Shown: positions 8,040 through 18,563, numbered from the stretch's first letter. The stretch is DNA of 64,000 bases from Parasphaerochaeta coccoides DSM 17374 (GCF_000208385.1 NC_015436.1:1364001-1428000), one strand, 5' to 3'. Program-made: numbers and translations. Notes: generated by a model not told the origin, from the letters alone.

Positions 8040-9653
8040 TCAGGTTCCCAGGAGACGAACCAACGTATCGCGTACAGCGCCCTTTCCGGCTACCAGGCTA
8101 TAGAAATACTCAAGGACGAGAGGAACCATCCCGACCTCGACAAGATTAACCCCGAACACCGCAGAGTTCCTCAACAGGCCATCAAGTCCCGGTACAGGAC
8201 CTGCATGACCAAGACGCACGTCCTTGACATACGCCCCCGCTTCGGAGGCAAGAGGATCGGGGCTTAACTCGAAGACCCTGTCCTCATCATCGCGACCCAT
8301 CAGATAGCGGAGCCAGCCTGCGAAAACAAGAGGGATGAACTTCAAGCCGGAGACATCCAAAGAAGGATTTTCCACATATACCTTGATGGTTTCGCCGAAA
8401 CGAATCGCCAGCTTCTGGGATGTATCGCTTGCAATACGTTGGGGAGTGTCCGGCATGAAAGGATTAGGGAAACGAACCTCAACGACTTCCTTGATGAACG
8501 CCCGCGGATCCAGGATACCCGGATTCACCACGACCGGAAGCCCCTCGTCATACCCGATTTTTTCCACAAGCCGTTTCAACTGCGGATCCTTCATTTCTTC
8601 ACTAATCAAAGTATAACCGAGCAGGCATCCGAAGATTGCCAATGCGGTATGCAGAGGATTCAGACAGGTACAGACCTTCATCTTCTCCACCTTGTTGACC
8701 GTATCACGGTCGGTGAAATACACTCCTGCACGCTCAAGGACGGGACGGCCATTGGGAAAGCTGTCCTCTACCACCAGGTACTGAGCCTCCTCCGCGTTGA
8801 CGAAAGGAGCAGTCCATGTCTTGCGGGCGGTCACGACAATGCCAGTATCCTTGAAACCGTCAGCCTCAAGCATTTTCTTTACTCCCTCATCAGGGCGGGG
8901 AGTAATCTTGTCTATCATCGACCACGGGAAACTTACCGTGGAAGGATTGGAGACATAGGCAAGGAAACCACTGTCCACAAAAGAGACCTCCTCCCAATGG
9001 TGAACGATGTCGATAATGGCAGAGCCAAGTTTCTCTCCGTTATGGGAGCAGTTGTCCATGCTCACCAGAGCCAGGGGATGTCCTCCTGCCCGGAATCTCT
9101 CATGAAGGAGGGCGGCGACACGGGAAACGAGAAGCACAGACATCGCGGGACCAGCAGCAAAATCCTTTTCAGCCATGGCTGTGTACGCTCCGGAGGAATC
9201 CGTCAGGGAATAGCCTTTCTCCGTAATAGTGAACGAAACCATCTGGAGCGATGGTGAACGGAATACGGATGAGAAATATTCCCAGTCCTCCGTTTTGGCC
9301 TGGTCACAGATACGGGCTTCAGCGACAGATGCTATCACCTTCTTTTCAATGGAACCATCGCTTTTCAGCACGACCAGCAGCGACAGATTATCACAAGGCG
9401 TATATACCGAACTGATGATTTCCGGGTCAAAACCCTCACCCACAATGATGCCGGTATCCGCCAGTCCTTCGTCCAGCAGCCGCTGATGCAGGACGGCTGG
9501 GAACGCACGGAAAATATTGCCGGCGCCTATATGAACCCAGCGCGGCTCCCTGCGTGTCTTTTCTTTCATTGCCTCGCGGTCAAAGGACGGAAGCCCATAT
9601 CCTTTTTCTTCCCATGGACAGCGGTCTTTTATACTTTCATCAGTGAGCTTCAT
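8040..9653 (-). CDS. uxuB: Fructuronate reductase (D-mannonate oxidoreductase)
   Basis: NAD-dependent interconversion of D-fructuronate and D-mannonate in hexuronate catabolism. The 537 residues match the mannitol dehydrogenase/UxuB family: N-terminal Rossmann part with WVHIGAGNIFRAF, middle motif LVSMDNCSHNGEK, and the catalytic region around KMKVCTCLNPLHTALA. The start is taken at the ATG at 9653, which has GGAG 9 bases upstream; the TTG five codons earlier lies on that SD. It is last in the uxuA-gntR-uxuB operon. Confidence 0.92.
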   Translation of the reverse strand: MKLTDESIKDRCPWEEKGYGLPSFDREAMKEKTRREPRWVHIGAGNIFRAFPAVLHQRLLDEGLADTGIIVGEGFDPEIISSVYTPCDNLSLLVVLKSDGSIEKKVIASVAEARICDQAKTEDWEYFSSVFRSPSLQMVSFTITEKGYSLTDSSGAYTAMAEKDFAAGPAMSVLLVSRVAALLHERFRAGGHPLALVSMDNCSHNGEKLGSAIIDIVHHWEEVSFVDSGFLAYVSNPSTVSFPWSMIDKITPRPDEGVKKMLEADGFKDTGIVVTARKTWTAPFVNAEEAQYLVVEDSFPNGRPVLERAGVYFTDRDTVNKVEKMKVCTCLNPLHTALAIFGCLLGYTLISEEMKDPQLKRLVEKIGYDEGLPVVVNPGILDPRAFIKEVVEVRFPNPFMPDTPQRIASDTSQKLAIRFGETIKVYVENPSLDVSGLKFIPLVFAGWLRYLMGRDDEDRVFELSPDPLASEAGAYVKDVRLGHAGPVPGLDGLLRNSAVFGVNLVEVGMVPLVLEYFYSLVAGKGAVRDTLVRLLGT

Positions 9654-9689
9654 CTTTATTTTCTCCAATTTTATTCCTATAACGGAATC

Positions 9690-10361
9690 TTATACGATGA
9701 AATAGTTCGGAAACTTCTTTCTCAATACCACAGTTTCGTCAGTAAGCTTGGACAGATGGGAATTTTCGAGACGGCAGGACTCATCGACATCACGACGCCC
9801 GAAAGCATCCATCATCCTCTCATGTTGCGCCACGATGTCTCCGAGAACGCCCTCAAGTCGGAATGACAGAAGACGTATGCGGTGATGGTTGCCGCAGAGA
9901 GTGGAAATGACATCCCAACACCATGAACGTCCGATTGCATTGAACACCTGATAGTGGAAGGCATCATCGCTTTCAAGGAATGCCAGGTAGTCTTCTTTTT
10001 CCATTGCCTTCATCTGGAGGGCAATGGCATGTCTGAGTATGGCCATGTCATCTTCATGATGGGATGCCGCGAATATCTTGACCGCGGCCTCCTCCATGCT
10101 CCTGCGCATGAACCGTTCGTCCTCGACCCGCTCCACATCGAGCAAAGCTACCCGTGTTCCCTTCTGGGGAAATACATCCACAAGTTTGTCGCGTGACAGC
10201 TTAATCAAGGCATCCCGTACAGGAGAACGGCTGACGCCCAGTTCCCCTGCCAGGAAATTGATATTCAATTCCTCACCGGGAGGGAGTGTAAGCGAAAGTA
10301 TCTGGCGGCGCAGGATGTCAAATATCCCGTCGCTTGCCGTGATGCGGGACGGACGTTCCAT
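9690..10361 (-). CDS. GntR-family (FadR-type) regulator of the hexuronate operon
   Basis: A 223-residue transcription factor with an N-terminal winged helix (about 10-72, with LAGELGVSRSPVRDALIKLS) and a C-terminal all-helical FCD ligand domain carrying the expected His/Asp residues (DDAFHYQVF, CGNHHRIR). Lying between uxuA and uxuB, it most likely senses a pathway intermediate such as fructuronate and represses the operon. A near-perfect 18-base palindrome ahead of uxuA is the candidate operator. The start at 10361 follows AGAGGG; the upstream open frame is mostly uxuA 3' end. Confidence 0.88.
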   Translation of the reverse strand: MERPSRITASDGIFDILRRQILSLTLPPGEELNINFLAGELGVSRSPVRDALIKLSRDKLVDVFPQKGTRVALLDVERVEDERFMRRSMEEAAVKIFAASHHEDDMAILRHAIALQMKAMEKEDYLAFLESDDAFHYQVFNAIGRSWCWDVISTLCGNHHRIRLLSFRLEGVLGDIVAQHERMMDAFGRRDVDESCRLENSHLSKLTDETVVLRKKFPNYFIV

Positions 10362-10389
10362 ATCGTATTCCCTCTTTATTTCATCTTTT

Positions 10390-11475
10390 TCATTTTTTTG
10401 GCGATGCGGCATGCGCCGATTTGTCAATCGCTTCCCACAGACCATTCAGATATGCAGCGCCGAGGGCACGGTCATATAAACCGTAACCAGGCATGGCGAC
10501 TTCTCCCCAAATCATGCGTCCATGGTCAGGGCGGGCAGGTCCGTCAAAACCTATATCATAGAGTGCCTTGACGATTTCATACATGTCGAAGGTTCCGTCC
10601 TTGGACAAGTGGGCGGCCTCCTCGAACACTCTAGGAGAGAAATGCTGAAGATTCCTCAGATGGGCAAAGTGGATACGCTTTCCCAATGAACGGATGATAT
10701 CGGGAAGGTCATTCTTCAAGGAAGTTCCCAAGGAGCCTGTACACAGGGTGACGCCATTGAACGGGGCATCCACGGCTTTCATAAGGCGCAGGAGGTTCTT
10801 CTTGTTGGTAATAATCCGGGGAAGTCCGAACACCGGCCACGCCGGGTCATCGGGATGGATTGCCATACGGATACCCCATTTCTCACAGACGGGACGAATC
10901 GCTTCAAGGAAATATATCAGATTGGCAAAGAGTTTTTCTTCGTCTACTCCCTTGTACGCTTCAAAGAGATCCTTCACCCTGGCAAGACGTTCCGGCTCCC
11001 AGCCCGGCATCACGAACCCTTGGGCATTGGCCGTAGTCGTGTCAAAGAAAACCTGCGGGTCAATGGAATCGACGGTTCTCTGGTCATACGCCAGCACAGT
11101 CGAACCGTCATATCGTTCCTTGGCCAAATCAGTACGCGTCCAGTCGAAAACCGGCATGAAGTTGTAGCATACCATGGTAATGCCTTCGGCACCCAGATTG
11201 TCCAACGTGGTGATATAGTTCTTGATGTACGTGTCCCGATCAGGAGAACCAATTTTGATGCTGTCGTGGATATTGACGCTTTCAATGCCCATGATTTTCA
11301 GGCCGGATGCCTCGACTTCTTTCTTGATGGCTGCAATCTTCTCCCGTGGCCATTCTTCTCCGGCAGGGATATCGTAGAGAGTCGTAATAACACCTTCCAC
11401 GCCAGGGATCTGACGTATCTTCCACAAGGGAACCGAATCAAAAGAACTGCCGAACCAGCGTAACGTCATATGCAT
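10390..11475 (-). CDS. uxuA: Mannonate dehydratase
   Basis: Converts D-mannonate to 2-keto-3-deoxygluconate. The 361 residues are standard for UxuA. Diagnostic blocks are MTLRWFGSSFDSV, LYDIPAGEEWP, GITMVCYNFMPVFDWTRTDL, AIHPDDPAWPVFGLPRI and the metal-binding end GPARPDHGRMIWGE. It is the first gene of the operon with AAGGAG 9 bases before the ATG at 11475. Glucuronate isomerase (uxaC) and the KDG enzymes are not in the window. Confidence 0.95.
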   Translation of the reverse strand: MHMTLRWFGSSFDSVPLWKIRQIPGVEGVITTLYDIPAGEEWPREKIAAIKKEVEASGLKIMGIESVNIHDSIKIGSPDRDTYIKNYITTLDNLGAEGITMVCYNFMPVFDWTRTDLAKERYDGSTVLAYDQRTVDSIDPQVFFDTTTANAQGFVMPGWEPERLARVKDLFEAYKGVDEEKLFANLIYFLEAIRPVCEKWGIRMAIHPDDPAWPVFGLPRIITNKKNLLRLMKAVDAPFNGVTLCTGSLGTSLKNDLPDIIRSLGKRIHFAHLRNLQHFSPRVFEEAAHLSKDGTFDMYEIVKALYDIGFDGPARPDHGRMIWGEVAMPGYGLYDRALGAAYLNGLWEAIDKSAHAASPKK

Positions 11476-11561
11476 GGCGTCATCTCCTTACCTTGTCATT
11501 ACCGTATCATTTTGCCTGCTGAGGACGGTTTCCGCCACAAAACAGAACTTCATACACACCA

Positions 11562-11579
11562 TAACATACTAGTATATTA
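11562..11579. promoter_or_regulatory. Palindromic operator candidate upstream of uxuA
   Basis: TAACATACTAGTATATTA is an 18-base palindrome with a single mismatched pair around a perfect 10-base core ATACTAGTAT. It lies 87 bases upstream of the uxuA start on the minus strand, in the promoter region, and is a good fit for a dimeric GntR/FadR-type repressor site. Regulation by the operon's own GntR protein is inferred. Confidence 0.5.
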
Positions 11580-11647
11580 GTTAGCAATCTTTTTCTTCCT
11601 TTTCATTTTCCCCGCAATCCTTTCACATCCTTGTCTTCTTATTCTTA

Positions 11648-12607
11648 TCAGACATATGCTTCTTCAGATGATTTTACCTTCTCATTCCAATCATGGACAC
11701 GCATCACTATTTCCATGGCTGAAACGGTATATGATACATCGTCAAACATCCGGGAAAGTTTTAGACCGTCTCCCATCATGGGCATGACCACAGTGAAGCA
11801 GCCAGAACGGGCAACCAACCGGTTCATATGGTCGAACAACAGGCGAAACAATCCCATGCCCCTGTATTCCGGTTCGACCCGGTACCCGATGATTCGCGCC
11901 GTGCCTTTCTCATCGGTCCACCATGCCAGGAATCCTGCCGGTTCGCCGCCATCGGCCATGGCGACCAATGCCTGTTTTTCCGGGATCTCTGCCCACAGCT
12001 GCATCAAACGGGCGGCAAGGCACTCCCCATGAGGCATACCGCCGAGTTCCTCCCCCATCTGGGCAACTGCGCGGGTGAGATATGCTTCATGACCTTCGTC
12101 CGCCTGGACTATGATAAAATCAGAAAGCAGCAGGTCGCGGGCATCGTCATCAATCTCAAGCTCAAGGCGGGACAGACGGACGACTTCTCCCTGTCGCTCG
12201 TACCAGAGGGAAATCACGTTCATGATTTCCTTGTCCTTGAAATAATACCACAGCCTCTCAAGCGGGGGCATGCTGTGAAGGGCGTCCTTGAACTGCCGGA
12301 AAACACCTTTGCCCGATTGGAGAATCATCTTCAACTGCTCCCGATGTATGGGGTTGCGCAGAGAAGCGACGAATTTTTCCATAATCCTGAACCCGTCAGC
12401 CGGACCCCATGGAGGCAGGGACAGGTAACGCTCAGGCTTGTCCTCGTCGGCATTGTCCTCAAAGATGATTTCTCCGGTCGCCATGTCCAGCAGGTACTCG
12501 TTATCTTGATCCTCCATGCTGAAAACAAGCTGGTAGAGCAACTCATCGGTAAACAGCGGCAGGGAATATGAGGCAGGAACATCCTGACCCGGAATTTTTT
12601 GATTCAT
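11648..12607 (-). CDS. UPF0158-family domain fused to a GNAT acetyltransferase
   Basis: A 319-residue two-part protein. Residues about 1-150 look like the UPF0158 family (DMATGEIIFED, PPWGPADGFRIMEKFVAS, RFKDAL-type block QFKDALHSMPPLERLWYYFK). From about 150 to 319 a GNAT fold follows, with YRVEPEYRGMGLFRLLFDH as the acetyl-CoA loop (R/Q-x-x-G-x-G/A region). The acceptor substrate is unknown. SD AAGGAGGG (12621-12628) lies 14 bases from this ATG but only 6 from an ATG-ATG pair in another frame, so the start is slightly uncertain. It is divergent from enolase. Confidence 0.7.
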   Translation of the reverse strand: MNQKIPGQDVPASYSLPLFTDELLYQLVFSMEDQDNEYLLDMATGEIIFEDNADEDKPERYLSLPPWGPADGFRIMEKFVASLRNPIHREQLKMILQSGKGVFRQFKDALHSMPPLERLWYYFKDKEIMNVISLWYERQGEVVRLSRLELEIDDDARDLLLSDFIIVQADEGHEAYLTRAVAQMGEELGGMPHGECLAARLMQLWAEIPEKQALVAMADGGEPAGFLAWWTDEKGTARIIGYRVEPEYRGMGLFRLLFDHMNRLVARSGCFTVVMPMMGDGLKLSRMFDDVSYTVSAMEIVMRVHDWNEKVKSSEEAYV

Positions 12608-12735
12608 GACATCATTCTATCCCTCCTTCAATGATTTGAAAAGAATGATTGGATGATGCCAGGAAAAAGGCCGGAAACAGAGAATCACGCACAAGAGCAA
12701 TTGAATCCCATGGCGCAAGAAAACAGTGGCAAGCA

Positions 12736-12764
12736 TTGACAATCCACCCAAAAGGGAGGATATT
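12736..12764 (+). promoter_or_regulatory. Promoter of eno
   Basis: Perfect -35 TTGACA (12736-12741), 17-base spacer, -10 GATATT (12759-12764), about 40 bases of leader before the ATG. Confidence 0.6.
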
Positions 12765-12813
12765 TTGCCATGTAATCAATCGTTCTGAATCACATAAAAA
12801 CAGGAGTACATAG

Positions 12814-14109
<1,296 letters not shown>

Positions 14110-14128
14110 AAAATAACCAAACAAGAAT

Positions 14129-14165
14129 AAGACCGTCGGCGGTATGTCGGCGGTCTTTCTTTTTC
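14129..14165 (+). terminator. Rho-independent terminator after eno
   Basis: Arms AAGACCGTCG (14129-14138) and CGGCGGTCTT (14148-14157) with one G-U pair, then a T-rich tract. Confidence 0.85.
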
Positions 14166-14211
14166 CCATGGTCAGGCATTATCCGTATGAGAGCCTATGG
14201 ATTCCTATGAT

Positions 14212-15996
14212 TCAGTCAGAGATGCGCAATATTCCGTTGAGCTTTTGTACCATGGCAAGGTCAATCTTCACTACCTTGCGGTCGTAGGTGACCAACCCAT
14301 TCGTCTCATCTTCTACATCGCTCAGCTGAGTATAGATAGTAGCGGACAAACCGCCTCCGAGCAGTGGCATGATTTGCTCCCCGAACAGCTTTCGGTAAGC
14401 GTCATTGAAGGTTTCAGATGTGGAAAACTTTTTGTACCCGAATGATTTTTTCATATTGTACGTATGTCCGGGGACGTCGAGGCGGTAGCCACCAAATTCC
14501 GAAAGGACAGCAGGCCGTTCATCCCATTGAAAATGGACAGTTCTGAAATAGATATGACGGCTATTGAAGTCCCCACCACCCTGATCGTACCAGCCACTCG
14601 CATGATCAATCAGTCGGGAAGAATCCAACCTGCGTATCTTCATGGCAATTCTTTTGCTGTCGAACTGCCCCCATCCTTCGTTGAACGGAACCCATACGAC
14701 CACACACGGACTATTGGCAAGGAGTGAGATGGTCTGCTCCAGTTCCCGTTCAAACTCACCCCTGCCCTCAACGTCCCGGCGGTAGGTCATCCGCCAGCAT
14801 CGTGTATCATCAACGGGAAGTTTTACAAAGGGAGTAATGGACATCAGAGCCTTGCTGTACTGTCCTCCGCCACTGATCATGTCCTGCCACACCACCATGC
14901 CCAGCCTGTCACAATGATAGTACCAACGCAGCGGTTCAATCTTGATATGTTTGCGGAGCATGTTGAATCCCATCTTCTTCATGAGCGTGATATCGTATAT
15001 CAACGCCTTGTCCGAGGGTGCGGTGTATAGGCCGTCAGGCCAGTAACCCTGATCCAGTACACCATTCTGAAAATATGGGCGATTGTTCAACAAGAGCCGT
15101 CTGATTCCGCTGGAATCGGTACCAATGGATATCTTACGCATGGCGGCGTAACTTGTGACGCGGTCTTCACCGTACTCAATCCGCAGGCCATAGAGAAAAG
15201 GATCTTCGGGTGACCAAAGCCGCATGTCAGGAACAGGAATGACCACAGTTCCCATGGAGTCGAACGGACACCGGATTATTTCCGCCTCCCCATCCATGAG
15301 CCGGACGTTACCATTGGCAGGAAAGGATGGCACGACAGTGAGTGTAATCGTCCTCTCGTCAATGTCCGTAGTGACCTTCATTTCCTTCACATATGCCAAT
15401 GGAACGCTTTCCAGCCAAACGGTCTGCCAGATACCCGACTGCGGCGTATACCAGATACCTCCCGGACGGGAAGACTGTTTGCCACGGGAATGAAAGGAAG
15501 AATCAGTCACATCTGTGACGACTACGCGCACCATGTTCTTTTGCGGTGAAAGGAACGTACTGATATCAAAGGAGAACGGAAGATATCCTCCCGAATGAGT
15601 CCCGGCCAGCATATCATTGACGAATACTTCGCATTCTTGATCCACTGCTCCAAAATGAAGCAGAACCAGACCACGGATAAAGCCTTCCGCAAGCTCAAAG
15701 CTCCGTTCATACACCAGCGTATCGGAAGGACTGACCCAACGTTTCACGGAAGACAGCTCGGATTCAGGTGAAAACGGAACACGTATCTCCCCGTCAAACC
15801 TTTCACATGCCTTGTCCTTCGGGATGATGGCATAGTGCCACCACCCGTTGAGATTCAGATAACTGTCACGTACCATCTGTGGTCGAGGATATTCAGGCAA
15901 CGGTTGCATACTGAGGTTTCCCAGAAGTTCCTCTCCCCAAGGCGTAAGCAACGTGGCCGTCTTTCGTTCCCAGACAGTATTTTTTTTCTGCCTCAT
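14212..15996 (-). CDS. Glycoside hydrolase family 2 protein (beta-glycosidase)
   Basis: Retaining beta-galactosidase/beta-glucuronidase-type enzyme, 594 residues. Domain order is the GH2 one: jelly-roll sugar-binding domain (about 40-200), immunoglobulin-like domain (about 200-300) and TIM barrel (about 300-590). The acid/base Glu440 (PFNEGWGQ) and nucleophile Glu500 (VLSEFGGY) are both present. There is no signal peptide, so it works on imported sugar. Its ATG overlaps the MFS stop by 4 bases, coupling hydrolase and carrier. The exact sugar cannot be decided: nearby uronate genes make a glucuronide possible, but the two operons are separate. Confidence 0.88.
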   Translation of the reverse strand: MRQKKNTVWERKTATLLTPWGEELLGNLSMQPLPEYPRPQMVRDSYLNLNGWWHYAIIPKDKACERFDGEIRVPFSPESELSSVKRWVSPSDTLVYERSFELAEGFIRGLVLLHFGAVDQECEVFVNDMLAGTHSGGYLPFSFDISTFLSPQKNMVRVVVTDVTDSSFHSRGKQSSRPGGIWYTPQSGIWQTVWLESVPLAYVKEMKVTTDIDERTITLTVVPSFPANGNVRLMDGEAEIIRCPFDSMGTVVIPVPDMRLWSPEDPFLYGLRIEYGEDRVTSYAAMRKISIGTDSSGIRRLLLNNRPYFQNGVLDQGYWPDGLYTAPSDKALIYDITLMKKMGFNMLRKHIKIEPLRWYYHCDRLGMVVWQDMISGGGQYSKALMSITPFVKLPVDDTRCWRMTYRRDVEGRGEFERELEQTISLLANSPCVVVWVPFNEGWGQFDSKRIAMKIRRLDSSRLIDHASGWYDQGGGDFNSRHIYFRTVHFQWDERPAVLSEFGGYRLDVPGHTYNMKKSFGYKKFSTSETFNDAYRKLFGEQIMPLLGGGLSATIYTQLSDVEDETNGLVTYDRKVVKIDLAMVQKLNGILRISD

Positions 15997-17303
15997 GCTC
16001 CGCCCTTCCGTACAGTCCTCTCACGACCGAGCAGAACCGGCAGGAAGATCAACACACCGCTTACCGCTGCGGCAAGGAACAGCATTGGCGTGGGAACGCT
16101 CTTGGATACACCAAATTCCTCGTACATCAGAGGGGAGCCTGCGGTCACTATGGAACCAATGAACGGTCCGCATGTCATAGGAACCAATACGGTGAACATC
16201 ATCCGTATCCCCTGGAACAGTCCGACCTGCCCTGGGGGTGTCAGATCGCGCACACGGGAATTCAGGTTCATCAAGATTGTGAGGTTCCCTGTCATCATCA
16301 CAATGCCCCATATGATAACCGGCACAAGATTCCTGGTGAAATACAGCCCTATCAGACCAATCAGATATAGAACTAAAGCCGGAAATATCATTCGTCCACG
16401 CCCAATCTTGTCAGCCAGACGCCCTGTCAGGACACTGCCTACCGCTGAAAAGACGAATACCATGCCGAGAAGGACAGCATAATTTTTGATTCCCAGCCAC
16501 TGTTCGATGTAGATGATGAAATAAGGCATGTATGTCTGGAGTGATATTCCTGCCAAGGAGAGAGCCGTAAAGGTAAGATAGAGATTCTTGTTCTGTTTGA
16601 TCATCGATGGCCTGAATGTCCTGGCCAGATTTACGAGAGGATTCAGATTGCTCTTGGCAAGACCGGGAACGTCCTGGATGAGGAAGAATCCGACAAGCCC
16701 TACCACGGAAGTAAGTCCTCCGACCAGCAGGAAGAACACTTGCCACTTCCCCTGCTTGGTAAGACCATCAAACAACCCGAATATAATAAGCAAGGCAACC
16801 AGAGGCATAGCTGACAGCATGCCTTCCACCGCGCCACGGTTTGATGGATCCGTGATATCCGTAACCCACGAATTGAACGCGGCGTCATTGGCCGTTGCGC
16901 CAAAAAAGGTCATTATGCAGTCCATCACGATAATCAGGATCACGGCGACCGTCATTACCTGAGCCGCAGGAATAAAACGTTGCAGGTTGGCGGTGTTGAT
17001 GACGGAAAATGCCATGGTAGTGATACCCCAGAGCAAGTAGCACACGCTGATCAGAATTCGGCGGCGACCCTTGCGGTCAGAGAGCGCCCCCATGAACAGC
17101 GTAGCCAGCGTAGCGATAATCGCGCTGGCGGCAACCATGATTGCAATATCTTGCACCCCTCCTGTGGTCGTCTTGTAAAGGAACACATTGAAATACATGT
17201 TCTCCACCATCCAGGCAATTTGTCCGAAAAGCCCGAACAACGCCAGAACAACCCATTGCCGCTTAGTCACCCGCATCCCGCCCATATACACCTCTCCCAT
17301 CAT
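15993..17303 (-). CDS. MFS transporter, probable glycoside carrier
   Basis: Twelve-helix major facilitator. The inter-helix loops MGALSDRKGRRRIL (after helix 2-3) and TGRLADKIGRGRMIF (second half) are the duplicated MFS signature. Residues 1-12 are hydrophilic. I start it at the ATG at 17303 with GAGGGG upstream; the ATG at 17285, with GGAGAGG five bases upstream, is also possible. The longer frame to 17402 is rejected because it runs through a terminator-like hairpin. Coupling to the GH2 gene by ATGA overlap suggests it imports the glycoside that the enzyme splits. Confidence 0.85.
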   Translation of the reverse strand: MMGEVYMGGMRVTKRQWVVLALFGLFGQIAWMVENMYFNVFLYKTTTGGVQDIAIMVAASAIIATLATLFMGALSDRKGRRRILISVCYLLWGITTMAFSVINTANLQRFIPAAQVMTVAVILIIVMDCIMTFFGATANDAAFNSWVTDITDPSNRGAVEGMLSAMPLVALLIIFGLFDGLTKQGKWQVFFLLVGGLTSVVGLVGFFLIQDVPGLAKSNLNPLVNLARTFRPSMIKQNKNLYLTFTALSLAGISLQTYMPYFIIYIEQWLGIKNYAVLLGMVFVFSAVGSVLTGRLADKIGRGRMIFPALVLYLIGLIGLYFTRNLVPVIIWGIVMMTGNLTILMNLNSRVRDLTPPGQVGLFQGIRMMFTVLVPMTCGPFIGSIVTAGSPLMYEEFGVSKSVPTPMLFLAAAVSGVLIFLPVLLGRERTVRKGGA

Positions 17304-17340
17304 TGCTATCCCCTCAGCCTGAAAACCAACCATCGGCAGA

Positions 17341-17366
17341 AAAAGAAAAATCCTGCCTTTGGCAGG
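17341..17366 (-). terminator. Terminator-like hairpin in the leader of the MFS-GH2 operon (attenuator candidate)
   Basis: On the minus strand CCTGCC (17366-17361), loop AAA, GGCAGG (17357-17352), then ATTTTTCTTTT. It lies about 40 bases upstream of the MFS start and downstream of the likely promoter region, so it could end transcription early. There is no gene upstream on this strand needing a terminator, since recX points away. Confidence 0.5.
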
Positions 17367-17513
17367 GGACATGCAATTTTGTTTTTTTGTCTTTATATAC
17401 ATCCTAAGTACAGAAAGTGAACAATTAAGTGATGTAATGTGTGTAATATATGTAAAATATGAATTGGTTTCTTTTTCTTGATGTGTGTAAGAGCATGTAT
17501 ATGAGGATAATTC

Positions 17514-18134
17514 TCACATGAAAGCATCTATAGATCCAATCACACGCCTGATAGAGGACAGAGGAAAACCCTTGCGTCGTAAGTAGGCCATGAGCTTGTG
17601 ACCCGTGGCGGCACGGGGAGCCTTGCGGATAGCATCGTTGATTGCATCCGTCATGCTTTCCTCAGAAGAAAAAGCCTCGCTGACGACAGCTTGAATGACA
17701 TCCCGTCCTATTCCCTTCTCCTTAAGCCTCAGTTCAAGATGGCCAGGAGCTTCCGGCGAGCGTCTCCGACGTGACTCGACGAATGAACGTGCATATCTTT
17801 CCTCATCCACCAGATGTTCTTCACGGAGCCGGGCAATGACCTCATCGGCTTCTTCACGCATCCAGCCTTTACGACAGAGCTTGAGCGCAAGTTCCCGCGG
17901 TGCATGGTCCCGCATGGCAAGAAGCGTCAGGGCTTTCTGGCGGCAGGCATGGATGCGGGAAGCATGGAGACAGAGCGCCGTCTGCTCATCAGTCAAGGAA
18001 TCCCCATCATGGAGATGAAGCGTGATGGCAACGGATGTCGGGATAAAAAAAGGGGAACCCTCCTCGGTGATGACCATATAGCCATCCCTGGAAGATTCCC
18101 TTTCGAGTCGCGCGGACACCAAGGTCTCCGACAT
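17514..18134 (-). CDS. recX: RecX family regulatory protein
   Basis: Modulates RecA filament growth. 206 residues: an N-terminal tail of about 70, then three-helix RecX repeats (ALTLLAMRDHAPRELALKLC, EVIARLREEHLVDEERYARSF and a C-terminal AYLRRKGFPLSSIRRVI). It lies 9 bases after rpsI on the same strand and so is read with the ribosomal protein operon. recA is not in this window. Confidence 0.85.
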   Translation of the reverse strand: MSETLVSARLERESSRDGYMVITEEGSPFFIPTSVAITLHLHDGDSLTDEQTALCLHASRIHACRQKALTLLAMRDHAPRELALKLCRKGWMREEADEVIARLREEHLVDEERYARSFVESRRRRSPEAPGHLELRLKEKGIGRDVIQAVVSEAFSSEESMTDAINDAIRKAPRAATGHKLMAYLRRKGFPLSSIRRVIGSIDAFM

Positions 18135-18143
18135 TCCCAGGCT

Positions 18144-18563
18144 TTAGCGCTTGGAGAACTGGAACTTGCGGCGGGCGCCTTTCTGACCGAACTTCTTACG
18201 TTCGACCATGCGGGAGTCACGGGTCATGAATCCGTTAGCATGCAGAACCGGGCGGTTCGTCTCGTCCTCGGCGACAAGAGCGCGAGCCACGCCATGGCGG
18301 CAAGCACCGGCCTGTCCGGAAGGACCGCCTCCGGAAACATTGATCACCAGATTGTACTTGGTGACGTTGTCGGTCACGTCAAGAGGCTGCCTGACCATGA
18401 ACACATACAAAGGATTGGAGAAATACTCGTTGACATCCTTACCGTTCACAATAATCTGGCCGTTGCCCTCACGGAGATACACGCGGGCAACAGCAGTCTT
18501 CCTGCGCCCGGTACCCAATCCGAGATTTATCTTGCTTACTGCTTCTTTCTTGATTGTTGCCAT
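18144..18563 (-). CDS. rpsI: 30S ribosomal protein S9
   Basis: A 139-residue S9 with the universal end SRMVERKKFGQKGARRKFQFSKR-type tail (basic C-terminus reaching the P-site tRNA) and the GGGPSGQAGACRHGVARAL block. It starts at the ATG at 18563 with AAGGAG upstream; the open frame above it is the rplM 3' end. The downstream partner of rplM, spacing 10 bases. Confidence 0.97.
   Translation of the reverse strand: MATIKKEAVSKINLGLGTGRRKTAVARVYLREGNGQIIVNGKDVNEYFSNPLYVFMVRQPLDVTDNVTKYNLVINVSGGGPSGQAGACRHGVARALVAEDETNRPVLHANGFMTRDSRMVERKKFGQKGARRKFQFSKR

Noticed and set aside
7033-8103. 356-residue plus-strand ORF
   Set aside because: It is the complement of the YitT gene and has low-complexity His/Asp/Arg composition with no SD; the minus strand carries a clear membrane protein.
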